A DNA stretch of 64,000 nucleotides. Origin: Mucilaginibacter sp. 44-25 (GTDB taxonomy: Bacteria > Bacteroidota > Bacteroidia > Sphingobacteriales > Sphingobacteriaceae). The position numbers were made by a program, and so were the translations under genes. The stretch covers positions 310,001 to 374,000 of the forward strand of contig MKTS01000003.1 of NCBI GenBank assembly GCA_001898335.1. The letters are read 5' to 3'. Below, in pieces: positions 27,188 through 36,534 of the stretch (positions are counted from its first letter, which is position 1; every line of letters begins with the position of its first letter). Under the pieces are notes generated by a model. The model was not told where the DNA came from. It saw only the letters and a list, made by a program, of their open reading frames with translations, and did no database searches.

Positions 27188-29050
27188 TTATCTTGACACA
27201 TGCACCATTAAAACGGATACATCTGATGGTGAAACCCCAGAAATTCGAGAAGCCTGGCCCAGTGTGCGTGGTTTTATCCTTGCTAATTTTTCTCGAGCTT
27301 CTTTTGACAATGAACCTAATTGATTGTAATCAAAATTTGGATTGATCTCACGATCTTCCATTTTTTTCATTTTATCAACTATTTCCATTTCTTTGATAAA
27401 GTAACTCTCATATTTAATTTTTATTTCAGCCTGCTCAATTGTTTCTTTATCATATCTGGCTAACAGCTCTTGTAGTGAACTATCTACCGAGTTTAGTTCA
27501 TTAAAGCCTACCTGTGGCCTGCTTAATAAATTGAAAAGCTTTGTGTTCTGGTTGATGGCTGAAGTACCATTTTCTTCTAAAATGGCATTCACCTTTGATG
27601 GTTCAATGCTTTTGGCTTTAGCAAAGGCAACTATCTCATCAGAATTTTTCACCTTAGCGTTCACTTTGGCAATACGCTCATCGTTTATTAAACCAAGTTC
27701 GTGGCCAATTGGGCTTAACCTGATATCTGCATTATCCTGGCGGAGTAATAAGCGATGTTCCGCTCTGGATGTAAACATGCGGTAAGGCTCTTCTGTTCCT
27801 TTAGTAACCAGGTCATCAATTAATACACCGATATAGGATTCTGATCTTTTAAGTATCAGCTCATGTTTATCATTAATTTTTTGATGCGCATTGATACCAG
27901 CAATAAATCCTTGCGATGCCGCTTCTTCATAACCGGTAGTTCCGTTGATCTGGCCAGCGAAGTAAAGGTTGCTGATTTGTTTTGTTTCAAGCGTTAATGT
28001 CAGCTGCGTAGGAGGGAAGAAATCGTACTCTATGGCGTAACCGGGCCTAAACATTTTGGCATTTTCAAAACCTGGGATTTGAGTTAATGCACGATATTGG
28101 ACATCCTCGGGTAATGAAGTTGAGAAGCCATTTACATAAATTTCAACCGTATTTAAGCCTTCCGGTTCTACAAATATCTGGTGCCTGTCGCGTTCTGCAA
28201 AGCGGTTGATCTTATCTTCGATTGATGGGCAATACCTCGGGCCTAAGCCTTTAATACGGCCAGTAAACATAGGAGATTTTTCAAAACCTTCCTTCAGTGT
28301 TTCATGCACGTTGCTGTTTGTATATGTTATCCAGCAGCACCGTTGTTCTTCTATGCCTTTGACATCTGTATAAGAAAACTTGCCACGCACTTCGTCTCCC
28401 CATTGTTCTTCCATCAGGGAGTAGTTTAAGCTACGGCCGTCTACTCGTGGTGGGGTGCCCGTCTTCATTCTGCCTGCTTCGAAACCTAATGTTACCAGCT
28501 GCTCGGTTAAGCCGGTTGCAGACTTTTCTCCTGTTCGGCCACCGCCAAATTTCTTTTCACCTATATGTATGATGCCATTTAAGAATGTACCATTAGTGAG
28601 TACCACCGCATCAGCTTCAATCTCCACGCCTATAGATGTTTTTACCCCCGATATGGCGTTGTTTTTTACCAATAAGGAAGTAACAGTATCCTGCCACATG
28701 TCAACGTTTGGCGTACGCTCTAATGCTAATCGCCATTCTTCAGCAAAGCGCATGCGGTCGCTCTGAGCACGGGGGCTCCACATTGCAGGGCCTTTTGACT
28801 GATTGAGCATCCTGAATTGGATAGAGGTCTTATCCGTTATGATACCCGAATAACCACCTAACGCGTCAACCTCCCTTACTATCTGACCTTTCGCCACACC
28901 GCCCATAGCAGGGTTGCAACTCATCTGTGCTATAGTACCCATATTCATGGTTATTAATAACACAGAAGAACCCAAGTTCGCCGCCGCTGCTGCTGCTTCA
29001 CAGCCCGCATGCCCGGCACCTACAACTATAACATTATATTTTTTAAACAT
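27188..29050 (-). CDS. mnmG: MnmG (GidA), tRNA wobble-uridine modification enzyme
   Basis: The 620-residue FAD protein forms a complex with MnmE to make 5-carboxymethylaminomethyl-uridine at tRNA position 34. The N-terminal FAD motif [52 protein letters not shown], the [16 protein letters not shown] block and the C-terminal [20 protein letters not shown] are all characteristic. Two parS-like palindromes lie immediately upstream. It is the last gene of a minus-strand group with the ABC-F and small membrane genes. Confidence 0.98.
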   Translation of the reverse strand: MFKKYNVIVVGAGHAGCEAAAAAANLGSSVLLITMNMGTIAQMSCNPAMGGVAKGQIVREVDALGGYSGIITDKTSIQFRMLNQSKGPAMWSPRAQSDRMRFAEEWRLALERTPNVDMWQDTVTSLLVKNNAISGVKTSIGVEIEADAVVLTNGTFLNGIIHIGEKKFGGGRTGEKSATGLTEQLVTLGFEAGRMKTGTPPRVDGRSLNYSLMEEQWGDEVRGKFSYTDVKGIEEQRCCWITYTNSNVHETLKEGFEKSPMFTGRIKGLGPRYCPSIEDKINRFAERDRHQIFVEPEGLNTVEIYVNGFSTSLPEDVQYRALTQIPGFENAKMFRPGYAIEYDFFPPTQLTLTLETKQISNLYFAGQINGTTGYEEAASQGFIAGINAHQKINDKHELILKRSESYIGVLIDDLVTKGTEEPYRMFTSRAEHRLLLRQDNADIRLSPIGHELGLINDERIAKVNAKVKNSDEIVAFAKAKSIEPSKVNAILEENGTSAINQNTKLFNLLSRPQVGFNELNSVDSSLQELLARYDKETIEQAEIKIKYESYFIKEMEIVDKMKKMEDREINPNFDYNQLGSLSKEAREKLARIKPRTLGQASRISGVSPSDVSVLMVHVSR

Positions 29051-29061
29051 ATATAGAACTT

Positions 29062-29079
29062 ATGTTCCACGTGGAACAT
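29062..29079. promoter_or_regulatory. parS-like centromere site 1
   Basis: The 18-bp perfect palindrome ATGTTCCACGTGGAACAT contains TGTTCCACGTGGAACA, which matches the ParB-binding parS consensus (TGTTNCACGTGNAACA). It sits in the short gap before mnmG, a gene often found near replication origins. The identification rests on consensus match and context; no parA or parB gene is in the window. Confidence 0.8.
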
Positions 29080-29090
29080 TCCGCGATTAA

Positions 29091-29336
29091 CTAATTAGAT
29101 GTTCCACGTGGAACATTGAAAAATGAGTACAATCCAAATGCTGCCCAAATGCTCTCTAATACAACAAATGGATAGAATTCTATTAAATAGGAGGAGTAGC
29201 CACAGATTGCCGCTCCAACAAAATTTAAAGCAGAATAAAGTCTGCTTTGAGAATTGATCACCTTAAAAAGGTTTAGAACGAAGGCTATCAGTAATATGAT
29301 AACACCTATAGAAGCAATAATGTCCGACTTTTTCAT
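29091..29336 (-). CDS. Small membrane protein, CBU_0592-like
   Basis: The 81-residue protein has three predicted transmembrane segments (about 7-23, 32-47 and 52-72). The layout (IIASIGVIILLIAFVLNLF; YSALNFVGAAICGYSSYLIE) resembles the CBU_0592 family of small membrane proteins. Its function is unknown. Its start codon overlaps the stop of the ABC-F gene. The last codons (NVPRGTSN) are the translation of the second parS-like site, so the coding end has been shaped by that DNA element. Confidence 0.75.
   Translation of the reverse strand: MKKSDIIASIGVIILLIAFVLNLFKVINSQSRLYSALNFVGAAICGYSSYLIEFYPFVVLESIWAAFGLYSFFNVPRGTSN
29099..29116. promoter_or_regulatory. parS-like centromere site 2, inside the 3' end of a gene
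   Basis: This is an identical copy of the 18-bp palindrome ATGTTCCACGTGGAACAT, starting 37 bases after the start of the first copy. It lies within the last codons of the small membrane protein gene. Two identical copies so close together support a true ParB nucleation site. Confidence 0.8.
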
Positions 29337-31201
29337 GCCTCTTTAAGTTCTGTAAGTTCCATCCAGCGCATTGTTTTTACCTCCAGCTGCTCTGTAAATT
29401 TACTTAGTAGAGCAGTAGTATCATTTAAGGTTTGCTGATCTATATTTGTTGTATTTAATGAGTCGTTTCCTGACTGTATTTTGTTTTCAAGATCAGCTAT
29501 TTCCTTTTCTAAGCTGTCTAATTCTTTTTCTTCTTTGAAAGACAGCTTGCTCTTTTTAGTCTGTTCCGAAGCCGCCGGCAAATCTACTGGCGTGGGCTTT
29601 TTTGCCTGTTGCTTATTTTCTTCCAGCTCAATACGATACGAAGAGTAATTGCCATTAAAGATCCTTACATGGCCGCCTGGTTCCATAATAAACAGCTGCT
29701 CGGCCATTTTATCCAGTAAATACCTATCATGCGATACCAGCATCAGGATGCCAGGGTATGTGATCAGGAATTCCTCCAATACGTTTAACGTGTCAATATC
29801 TAAGTCGTTAGTTGGCTCATCCAGTATCAAGAAGTTGGGGTTTTTCATCAATATCTTCATCAAGTGAAGACGCTTCTTTTCGCCACCGCTTAATTTGGCC
29901 ACCATACCGTATTGCTTTACAGGAGGGAAGAGGAATAGCGTAAGTAATGCCGAAGCGGAAATTGTTTTCCCATCAGCCATGGTAATATACTCTGCAACAT
30001 TCTTTACGATGTCTATAACACGGTCATCATCTTTAAATACTAAACCAGCCTGGTTAAAATAACCCATAACTGTGGTTTCACCGGTGTCTATCTTACCTGC
30101 GTCTGGTGTTAAGTTACCGGTAATTAAATTAAGCAGGGTTGATTTGCCACTTCCGTTCTTTCCTGCTAAACCAATGCGGTCGCCTTTTTTAAAGATGTAA
30201 CTAAAATTGTTTACGAAAGTGTTTTCACCAAACGCTTTGGTAACGTTGTGAAGTTCCATGATCTTATTGCCCTGCCGAGCTGTTTTAACGCTAAGCTCCA
30301 CATTTTGTTTAGGGCCGCCATTTTTCGTTTTGGCTTCTAAATCGTAATAAGCATCAATTCTTGATTTGGATTTAGTGCCCCTTGCCTTTGGCTGACGACG
30401 CATCCACTCCAATTCTTTCCGCAATAGATTGCTGTTCTTTTGGAAAGATGCTTCATCTGCTGCTTCACGCTCTGCTTTCTTTTCAAGGTAATAGGCGTAG
30501 TTGCCCGCATAGGGGATAATCTTACCCTTATCAATCTCCAATATCTCGTTACAAACGTTATCCAGGAAATACCTGTCGTGGGTAACCATTAAAATGGTTT
30601 TGTTACCCTCAGTAAGTAGTTTTTCCAGCCACTCAATGGTATCAATATCAAGGTGGTTGGTAGGCTCATCTAAAACGTACAGTTCGGGATCCTCTATTAA
30701 CAATTTAGCTAAAGCCAAGCGTTTTTTCTGACCACCCGACAGCGTATTGATATGCTGGTTTAGGTGATGTATATCAAGTCGTCCTAAAATAGTTTTTATC
30801 TTGTATTCATATTCCCAGGCATCTATTTCGCTCAATTCCTCCATCACTTTGTTGAGTGCGTCCATATTATCAGGATCATTCTCTAACAACTCCTCATATT
30901 TACGGATAGCCTGTTGCTGTTTATTATCAGCATGAAATATATAGTCGCTGATGGTAAGAGCGCCTTTAAAATCAGGGTCCTGCTCAAGGTAACCCACATT
31001 AAGCTCTTTGGCCTGTGCTACTTTACCCTCTGTTGGCTTAAGCGATCCTGAAAGTATTTTTAATAAGGTGCTCTTCCCTGCGCCGTTAACGCCAACAAGT
31101 GCAACCCTGCGACCACGGTTAATGCCTACGGTTATATTTTTAAATAACCAGTTATCATGAAAAGAATGACCTAAATTTTCTGCCGATATAAACGTGCTCA
31201 C
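29333..31201 (-). CDS. ABC-F family ATPase (Uup/EttA-like)
   Basis: The 622-residue protein has two ABC domains and no membrane segment. Domain 1 shows Walker A GVNGAGKS, signature LSGGQKKRLALAKLL and Walker B LYVLDEPTNHLD. Domain 2 shows GKNGSGKS, LSGGEKKRLHLMKIL and FLILDEPTNDLD. The inter-domain linker is charged and the C-terminus (about 540-615) is a coiled coil as in Uup. ABC-F proteins act on ribosomes or nucleic acid rather than in transport. The start is GTG, overlapping the TGA of the upstream gene, which indicates translational coupling. Confidence 0.95.
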   Translation of the reverse strand: MSTFISAENLGHSFHDNWLFKNITVGINRGRRVALVGVNGAGKSTLLKILSGSLKPTEGKVAQAKELNVGYLEQDPDFKGALTISDYIFHADNKQQQAIRKYEELLENDPDNMDALNKVMEELSEIDAWEYEYKIKTILGRLDIHHLNQHINTLSGGQKKRLALAKLLIEDPELYVLDEPTNHLDIDTIEWLEKLLTEGNKTILMVTHDRYFLDNVCNEILEIDKGKIIPYAGNYAYYLEKKAEREAADEASFQKNSNLLRKELEWMRRQPKARGTKSKSRIDAYYDLEAKTKNGGPKQNVELSVKTARQGNKIMELHNVTKAFGENTFVNNFSYIFKKGDRIGLAGKNGSGKSTLLNLITGNLTPDAGKIDTGETTVMGYFNQAGLVFKDDDRVIDIVKNVAEYITMADGKTISASALLTLFLFPPVKQYGMVAKLSGGEKKRLHLMKILMKNPNFLILDEPTNDLDIDTLNVLEEFLITYPGILMLVSHDRYLLDKMAEQLFIMEPGGHVRIFNGNYSSYRIELEENKQQAKKPTPVDLPAASEQTKKSKLSFKEEKELDSLEKEIADLENKIQSGNDSLNTTNIDQQTLNDTTALLSKFTEQLEVKTMRWMELTELKEA

Positions 31202-31854
31202 TTTATCTGTTTAATTTTATCTGTTGTATGTATAAATGTACCTTCAGTATCATCTAACGACTTTTTGTACATAGCCCAGGCAAGTACTGGTGCTTTAATG
31301 CTTTGATATTTCTTTAAGCCACCGATTAAAAGGGGATTAATGATATCGAATATGAAGTTAAATATTTTCTCTGCCTGTCGGGAGATACTACGTTCGCCGT
31401 TCAGCATTGCGGGGCGGTAAATATGTAGAACCGGGATTCCTATCATTTCTATATCGTGCTCTACTTCCCCCTTAAGTTTGAGGTAACTATTAGCCGATGA
31501 TTTATCGGCACCGATAGCGCTGATCAGATGAAAATGTTTAACATTTCCATTCTTTGCCAACTGTGCCAGCTTAACGGGATAATCATGATCTATCTTTCGA
31601 TATTCATCAGTATCGGGTGTCTGCGATCGCGTTGTGCCTAAACAACTGAATAACGCATGGCCATTAATGGCGTTGGCATACTTATTCAAATCATCAAAAT
31701 TGATAATTAGTTGCACCAATTTAGGATGAGTTATCGGCAGCGCATTACGTACCAGAACCACCACCTCGCTATATTTCTGTTGTTGCAGCAATATAGTCAG
31801 TAAATTACTGCCAATAAGGCCGCTTGCCCCTGCAATTATTGCCTTGTATGCCAT
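31198..31854 (-). CDS. NAD(P)-binding Rossmann-fold protein, atypical SDR
   Basis: The 218-residue protein has the dinucleotide motif AIIAGASGLIGSNLLTILL at the N-terminus. LFSCLGTTRSQTPDTDEYRKIDHDYP and HLISAIGADKSSANSYLKLKGEVE resemble the HTATIP2/atypical short-chain dehydrogenase group. I chose the ATG at 31854 over the in-frame TTG at 31875 because the Rossmann strand starts right after it. Its substrate is unknown. It is the first gene of the group leading to mnmG. Confidence 0.87.
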   Translation of the reverse strand: MAYKAIIAGASGLIGSNLLTILLQQQKYSEVVVLVRNALPITHPKLVQLIINFDDLNKYANAINGHALFSCLGTTRSQTPDTDEYRKIDHDYPVKLAQLAKNGNVKHFHLISAIGADKSSANSYLKLKGEVEHDIEMIGIPVLHIYRPAMLNGERSISRQAEKIFNFIFDIINPLLIGGLKKYQSIKAPVLAWAMYKKSLDDTEGTFIHTTDKIKQIK

Positions 31855-31946
31855 ACCGGTTACTTTAACAGGCAAAATTACACATAAATAAATTGTGGAA
31901 TAGCAATTGTGTGTTTAAACATATATTTATTTACATCAAATTAATT

Positions 31947-32660
31947 ATGAAGACGATTTTTCATCCGGCTAACGAAAGAGGCTATAATGATATGGGCTGG
32001 CTAAAAGCGAATTTCTCTTTCAGTTTTGGCCCCTATTATAACCCCGAAAAAGTACACTTTGGCGCATTGCGCGTGCTTAACGACGACTATATTGCCCGCG
32101 GCAATGGTTTTGGCCGCCACCCGCATGATAATATGGAAATTACCACCATTGTGTTAAAAGGTGCTTTAGAACACCAGGATAGCATGGGCAATAAAGGAAT
32201 CATCAGGGCAGGCGACGTCCAGGTAATGTCTGCCGGAACTGGAGTATTCCATTCTGAATATAATCCTTCTTCAACAGAAGATACCGAATCATTACAGATA
32301 TGGATATTTCCCAAGGTTCCAAACATTGCTCCGCGGTACGATCAGAAACACTTTACCGATAAACTGAAAAATAATGCTTTTACACGGCTTATATCGCCTG
32401 TAAAAAGTGAAGATACACTTTGGCTTAACCAGGATACTACCTTTTCACAGGGCTATTTTGATGCGGGCGTTAGTACACCTTATAATATCCATACAAAAGG
32501 AAATGGCGCTTATGTATTTATCCTCGATGGAAGTGTTACAATAGCTGGTAACCTGTTAAACAAAAGGGACGCATTAGGGGTTTATGATACAGACTCCTTT
32601 GAGATAACAACCAATTCAGACAGCCAGATACTCATTATAGAAGTGCCGATGAACTATTGA
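31947..32660 (+). CDS. Pirin family protein (YhhW-like)
   Basis: The 237-residue bicupin resembles E. coli YhhW. The motifs ANERGYNDMGWLKANFSFSF and FGALRVLNDDYIARGNGFGRHPHDNMEI carry the metal-binding His residues, with further ligands in ALEHQDSMGN and GTGVFHSEYN. Members are iron-type cupins; some show quercetinase activity. An in-frame ATG at 31893 would add 18 residues with no homology to the conserved start, so 31947 is preferred. Confidence 0.93.
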   Translation: MKTIFHPANERGYNDMGWLKANFSFSFGPYYNPEKVHFGALRVLNDDYIARGNGFGRHPHDNMEITTIVLKGALEHQDSMGNKGIIRAGDVQVMSAGTGVFHSEYNPSSTEDTESLQIWIFPKVPNIAPRYDQKHFTDKLKNNAFTRLISPVKSEDTLWLNQDTTFSQGYFDAGVSTPYNIHTKGNGAYVFILDGSVTIAGNLLNKRDALGVYDTDSFEITTNSDSQILIIEVPMNY

Positions 32661-32734
32661 CAGCCAAAATAATATTCGGCGCTGCAAACAATTAACGAAT
32701 AATTTGTTTAATACCTTCAAGTATTTCAACACTT

Positions 32735-33511
32735 ATGGCAGAGCAGGCAATACCCGGATATAAAAAATGGCTGGAAGCTGTTGGCGACCAGGGTGTATTT
32801 TTTTCCAGCTTTTTTCGTAACCTGTTCAGGGGTGGCTTTGAATGGTCTGAGTTTGTACGCCAGTGCTACGAGATAGGTTACCGCTCAATGATGTTGGTAG
32901 GCATAACATCATTTATAATGGGCCTGGTGCTCATTTTGCAGCTACGCCCGTCGTTGCTGGAGCTTGGTGCCGAAAGCATGTTGCCACGTACCCTTGCCGT
33001 ATCATTTATACGTGAGATAGGGCCGGTTATCATTGCTATTATATGCGCCGGTAAAGTAGCTTCAGGCATTGGCGCGGAGCTTGGCAGTATGAAGGTTACC
33101 GAGCAGATAGACGCGATGGAAGTATCGGGAGCAAATCCATTACAATATCTTGTAGTTACACGTGTACTGGCCACCGCGTTTATGGTGCCCCTGCTTACGC
33201 TTATTGGAGATGCCATTGGCTTGTTCGGCGGTTTTCTTGCACTGAACTTCACAGATGATATATCGTTTTCACTGTACTTTACGAAGTGCATTTCTTCGCT
33301 TGAATTTATGGATCTGTTGCCAGCAGTAGTAAAAACCATATTTTTTGGTTTTGCCATAGGTTTTGTAGGTTGCTATAAAGGCTACAACTCTAATAAAGGT
33401 ACGGAGAGTGTGGGGCTTGCGGCCAACTCTGCCGTAGTAACCGCCTCCTTATGGATTTTTGTTATTGACGCCCTTGCTGTACAGATCACCAGTATATTAT
33501 TCTACAGATAA
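32735..33511 (+). CDS. mlaE: MlaE-type ABC transporter permease
   Basis: The 258-residue inner-membrane protein has the MlaE/YrbE pattern, with segments FIREIGPVIIAIICAGKVAS and GAELGSMKVTEQIDAMEV. It is the permease of a phospholipid transport system that maintains outer-membrane lipid asymmetry. It is followed after one base by the ATPase and then by the MCE protein. MlaB and MlaC are not adjacent, as is common in this phylum. Confidence 0.95.
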   Translation: MAEQAIPGYKKWLEAVGDQGVFFSSFFRNLFRGGFEWSEFVRQCYEIGYRSMMLVGITSFIMGLVLILQLRPSLLELGAESMLPRTLAVSFIREIGPVIIAIICAGKVASGIGAELGSMKVTEQIDAMEVSGANPLQYLVVTRVLATAFMVPLLTLIGDAIGLFGGFLALNFTDDISFSLYFTKCISSLEFMDLLPAVVKTIFFGFAIGFVGCYKGYNSNKGTESVGLAANSAVVTASLWIFVIDALAVQITSILFYR

Positions 33512-33512
33512 C

Positions 33513-34298
33513 ATGGAAGCGGCAGAAACAGATATCAAACTAAAAAAGCCTGAAGAAAAGGGCGAGGTTGTGGTTAATATAGCACACGTTGCTAAATCAT
33601 TCGGCAATAAGGATGTTTTAAAAGACATAAATCTGCAGCTAAAGAGGGGTGAAAATGTTGTTGTTCTGGGTAAATCCGGCCAGGGTAAATCGGTTACCAT
33701 ACAATGTATTGTAGGTATGCTTACGCCGGATAAAGGCACGGTAAAGGTTTTTGGGAATGATGTAGCTCAAATGGGTGAGGAACAGATCAAAGAGCTGCGT
33801 ATTAAAATAGGGTTTCTTTTCCAGAGTGGTGCCTTGTATGATTCTATGACGGTACGTGAGAACATGGAATTCCCGCTTACGAGGATTAAAAAGATGACCG
33901 ACCAGGCCGAAATTGATAAACTGGTGGAAGAAGCGCTTGATGGAGTAGGCTTAAAGGACGCTATAGACAAAATGCCCTCAGACCTGTCTGGCGGGATGCG
34001 TAAGCGTGCGGGCCTTGCACGTACGCTGATCATGCAGCCTGAAATTATGCTGTATGATGAGCCTACCACCGGCCTGGACCCTATTACATCACGTGAGATA
34101 AGCGAATTGATACTGCGTATGCAGGAGAAGTACAAAACATCATCCATCATTATTACGCATGATATGGAATGCGCGCGCATTACTGCCGACCGAATAGTGA
34201 TAATGAATGATGGAGAATATATAGCAGAAGGCTCTTATGAAGAGTTAGAAAACTCTGAAGACGAGTTTATCAGATCATTTTTTAACCAAACCAAATGA
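33513..34298 (+). CDS. mlaF: MlaF-type ABC transporter ATP-binding protein
   Basis: The 261-residue ATPase has Walker A VVLGKSGQGKSVT, signature DLSGGMRKRAGLARTLI, Walker B IMLYDEPTTGLDP and the switch His in IIITHDMEC. The ATG at 33513 follows the mlaE stop by one base; the upstream in-frame ATG at 33459 lies inside mlaE and is unlikely. It powers the MlaE permease. Its end overlaps the next gene by 4 bases. Confidence 0.95.
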   Translation: MEAAETDIKLKKPEEKGEVVVNIAHVAKSFGNKDVLKDINLQLKRGENVVVLGKSGQGKSVTIQCIVGMLTPDKGTVKVFGNDVAQMGEEQIKELRIKIGFLFQSGALYDSMTVRENMEFPLTRIKKMTDQAEIDKLVEEALDGVGLKDAIDKMPSDLSGGMRKRAGLARTLIMQPEIMLYDEPTTGLDPITSREISELILRMQEKYKTSSIIITHDMECARITADRIVIMNDGEYIAEGSYEELENSEDEFIRSFFNQTK

Positions 34299-35092
34299 AA
34301 ACCACATCATCACAAAAAATAAAGATAGGGATATTTACCATTGCCGGTATATTGGTACTTTTCCTGGCCGTATTTTACATAGGTAACCAAAAAAGTATGT
34401 TTAGCTCTACGTTTAAGGTGTACGGCATGTTTAAAAATGTTAGCGGCCTTACGGTAGGTAACAACGTGCGCTTCGCCGGGATAAACGTGGGCGTGGTTGA
34501 TGCTATTAATATTGTTAACGACAGCTCGGTAAGGGTTGACCTTACTTTGAACAACAGCGTTAAAAAATTCATTAAAAAGGACTCTAAGCTGAGTATTGGC
34601 AGTGATGGGTTAATGGGCGATAAACTGGTAGTGATAGCTCCGGGCGGCGTATCAAGCAATACGGAAGTAAACGATGGAAACATGCTTACTGCTGTTAACC
34701 CGGTTGATGTAGACAAGGTAATTAATAAACTCACCAAGATAGCCGATAACGCCGAAAAGATAACCGATGGCCTTGCCGGAATAGTTAATAAGGTAAATAG
34801 TGGCAAAGGCAGTATTGGCAGGTTGCTGAACAGCGACCAAATTGCTAAGGAGCTTGAGGGCACGGTTAAGCAGGCTAAAACCACTATGAAAGGTGTGCAT
34901 GCAACAACGGCAACACTTAACGAGGACTTAAAGGCAGCTCAGCATAACTTCCTGCTCCGGGGCTTTTTTAAGAAGAAGGAAAAGGCTAAAAAAGATTCAC
35001 TGGAAAAGATACAGAAAGCTAAAGAAAAGGCTAAGGAGGAGAAGGAAAAGGCTGCTAAAGAGGCAAAGGATAAAGCAACAAGTAAAAACTAA
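34295..35092 (+). CDS. MlaD/MCE-domain lipid transport protein
   Basis: The 265-residue protein is anchored by an N-terminal helix (about 9-28). The MCE domain (about 36-115) contains YGMFKNVSGLTVGNNVRFAG, KKDSKLSIGSDGLMGDKLVV. After a helical region with GKGSIGRLLNSDQIAKEL, the C-terminus (about 225-265) is very rich in Lys, Glu and Ala. MCE proteins form hexameric rings that carry lipids across the periplasm. The gene completes a three-gene mla operon. Confidence 0.94.
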   Translation: MKTTSSQKIKIGIFTIAGILVLFLAVFYIGNQKSMFSSTFKVYGMFKNVSGLTVGNNVRFAGINVGVVDAINIVNDSSVRVDLTLNNSVKKFIKKDSKLSIGSDGLMGDKLVVIAPGGVSSNTEVNDGNMLTAVNPVDVDKVINKLTKIADNAEKITDGLAGIVNKVNSGKGSIGRLLNSDQIAKELEGTVKQAKTTMKGVHATTATLNEDLKAAQHNFLLRGFFKKKEKAKKDSLEKIQKAKEKAKEEKEKAAKEAKDKATSKN

Positions 35093-35128
35093 TAATAAAG
35101 GGGGGCTAAACAGCCCCCCTTTATTATT
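35091..35128. terminator. Bidirectional terminator between the mla operon and glutathione peroxidase
   Basis: A 16-bp stem (35091-35106 with 35113-35128) has a GGGGGGC/GCCCCCC core and AT-rich ends. It overlaps the stop codons of both converging genes. Confidence 0.92.
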
Positions 35129-35639
35129 ATAATGCTTTAGTGATTTCTTCTGAAAGCGGCTTAACGTTTGAGCGATAACGGTGGATGAGCTTTCCGTTCT
35201 CATCTATCAGGAACTTCTCGAAATTCCATTTGATCTCGCCGGTAAAATCAGGATTAGGTGCCGAAGTAAGGTATTTGAACAACGGCGCTATATCATCACC
35301 TTTTACGCTTACTTTTTCGCTAAGCGGGAAGGTTACGCCATAGTTTTTCTGGCAAAATTCTTTTACCTCAGTATTGGTACCAGGCTCCTGACCACCAAAA
35401 TTGTTTGCAGGGAAACCAACTACAACAACCTTATCACCATATTGGTCGGCCAGTTTTTGTAGTTCGGCATATTGAGGGGTAAAACCACATTTTGATGCCG
35501 TGTTCACAACAAGTAATTTTTTGCCTTTGTATTTGGCAAGCGAAAAATCTTTTCCGTCAATAGTTTTAAGTTTAAAACTGTAAACAGAAGGAGCCGATGT
35601 TACAAACATCAGGGAAAGTATCAGCGCAAATGCTTTCAT
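35127..35639 (-). CDS. Glutathione peroxidase family protein, exported
   Basis: The 170-residue protein has a signal peptide (about 1-18) and the GPx fold. The active-site Cys (about 51) is in NTASKCGFTPQYAEL. The catalytic Gln is in NNFGGQEPG and the Trp/Asn pair in KWNFEKFLID. It reduces peroxides; bacterial Cys-type members usually take electrons from thioredoxin-like donors. The signal peptide points to the periplasm. Confidence 0.93.
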   Translation of the reverse strand: MKAFALILSLMFVTSAPSVYSFKLKTIDGKDFSLAKYKGKKLLVVNTASKCGFTPQYAELQKLADQYGDKVVVVGFPANNFGGQEPGTNTEVKEFCQKNYGVTFPLSEKVSVKGDDIAPLFKYLTSAPNPDFTGEIKWNFEKFLIDENGKLIHRYRSNVKPLSEEITKAL

Positions 35640-35682
35640 ATTTTTGTTATTAGAAGATGAATAATTTTAAGTAAAAATAGGA

Positions 35683-36108
35683 TTAAAAACTTCTTTTAGC
35701 CAGATAGAAATCTTCTTTTGCTGTCATTTTTTTCTTGTCGGCAGCAGTTTTGTCTTTATAGCCAAGTAAATGAAGCGCGCCATGTATAAGCACCCGGTGA
35801 AGCTCCTGCGTTTCGGTTACGCTAAACTTTTCAGCATTATCACGTATCCGTTCTATCGATATAAAAATATCACTTACGATAAATCCCGGCTTTTCAGAAT
35901 TATCAAAGGTCACGATATCGGTATAAGTATCATGGTCGAGATACTGGCGGTTTATTTGAAGCAAATATTCATCTGAGCAAAATATGTAATTAAGTTCGCT
36001 AAGCTGGTAGCCCTCTTCTTTAATGGTATCCGTTATCCATTTTCGAACGGCTGTTTTATTCTTGAGCTTATAGGCTATGTCTTCTTCAAAAAAGTTGATG
36101 GCCGGCAT
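35683..36108 (-). CDS. ybeY: YbeY, rRNA maturation endoribonuclease
   Basis: The 141-residue metalloprotein is required for 16S rRNA 3'-end processing and ribosome quality control. The signature HRVLIHGALHLLGYKD has His at about 109 and 113. Where many bacteria have a third His, this protein has Asp (about 119), a variation I believe is common in Bacteroidota. The start codon overlaps the stop of the upstream ATPase gene by one base. Confidence 0.93.
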   Translation of the reverse strand: MPAINFFEEDIAYKLKNKTAVRKWITDTIKEEGYQLSELNYIFCSDEYLLQINRQYLDHDTYTDIVTFDNSEKPGFIVSDIFISIERIRDNAEKFSVTETQELHRVLIHGALHLLGYKDKTAADKKKMTAKEDFYLAKRSF

Positions 36109-36533
36109 TATATTTTAAAATGTAGTTCAACCTCATTGCCGGCGGCATTAAAAATACACTGGTCTGCAAGATGCTTGAGAATAAAAACTCCGCGACCGGT
36201 TAACTCTTCGAGCCTGTCGGGCTCGGTTGGGTCGGGCAGGTTATTATAGTTAAAACCGGGGCCCTCATCTGCTACGGTCCATACAATGCGTCGGCTATCA
36301 GCTTCAACGTTCACATAAACGGTCTTCTTCTCGTCGAGTTTGTTGCCATGCAAAATAGCGTTCATTGCCGCCTCGTTAAGGCAGGTCATCATGTTGGCAA
36401 AGGTATCTTCACTTACCTGATATTTATCTGCCACCTCCTCTACCAGGGCTTCAAGCGCCGAAATGCTTTCCACTTTTGAAGGGAGTTGCAGGGTATATAG
36501 TTCGCCTGTTGCCTTAGCATTGGCCTCTTCCAT
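36108..36533 (-). CDS. RsbW-like anti-sigma or serine-kinase-type ATPase
   Basis: The 141-residue GHKL ATPase domain protein has the N box CLNEAAMNAILHGNKLD, the G1 box VADEGPGFNYNNLP and the G2 box LTGRGVFILKHLAD. Such proteins bind sigma factors or phosphorylate anti-sigma-factor antagonists. I chose the ATG at 36533, one base after the upstream stop; the in-frame ATG-like start at 36557 overlaps the DUF4175 gene. No partner antagonist or sigma gene is adjacent. Confidence 0.88.
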   Translation of the reverse strand: MEEANAKATGELYTLQLPSKVESISALEALVEEVADKYQVSEDTFANMMTCLNEAAMNAILHGNKLDEKKTVYVNVEADSRRIVWTVADEGPGFNYNNLPDPTEPDRLEELTGRGVFILKHLADQCIFNAAGNEVELHFKI

Positions 36534-36534
36534 A

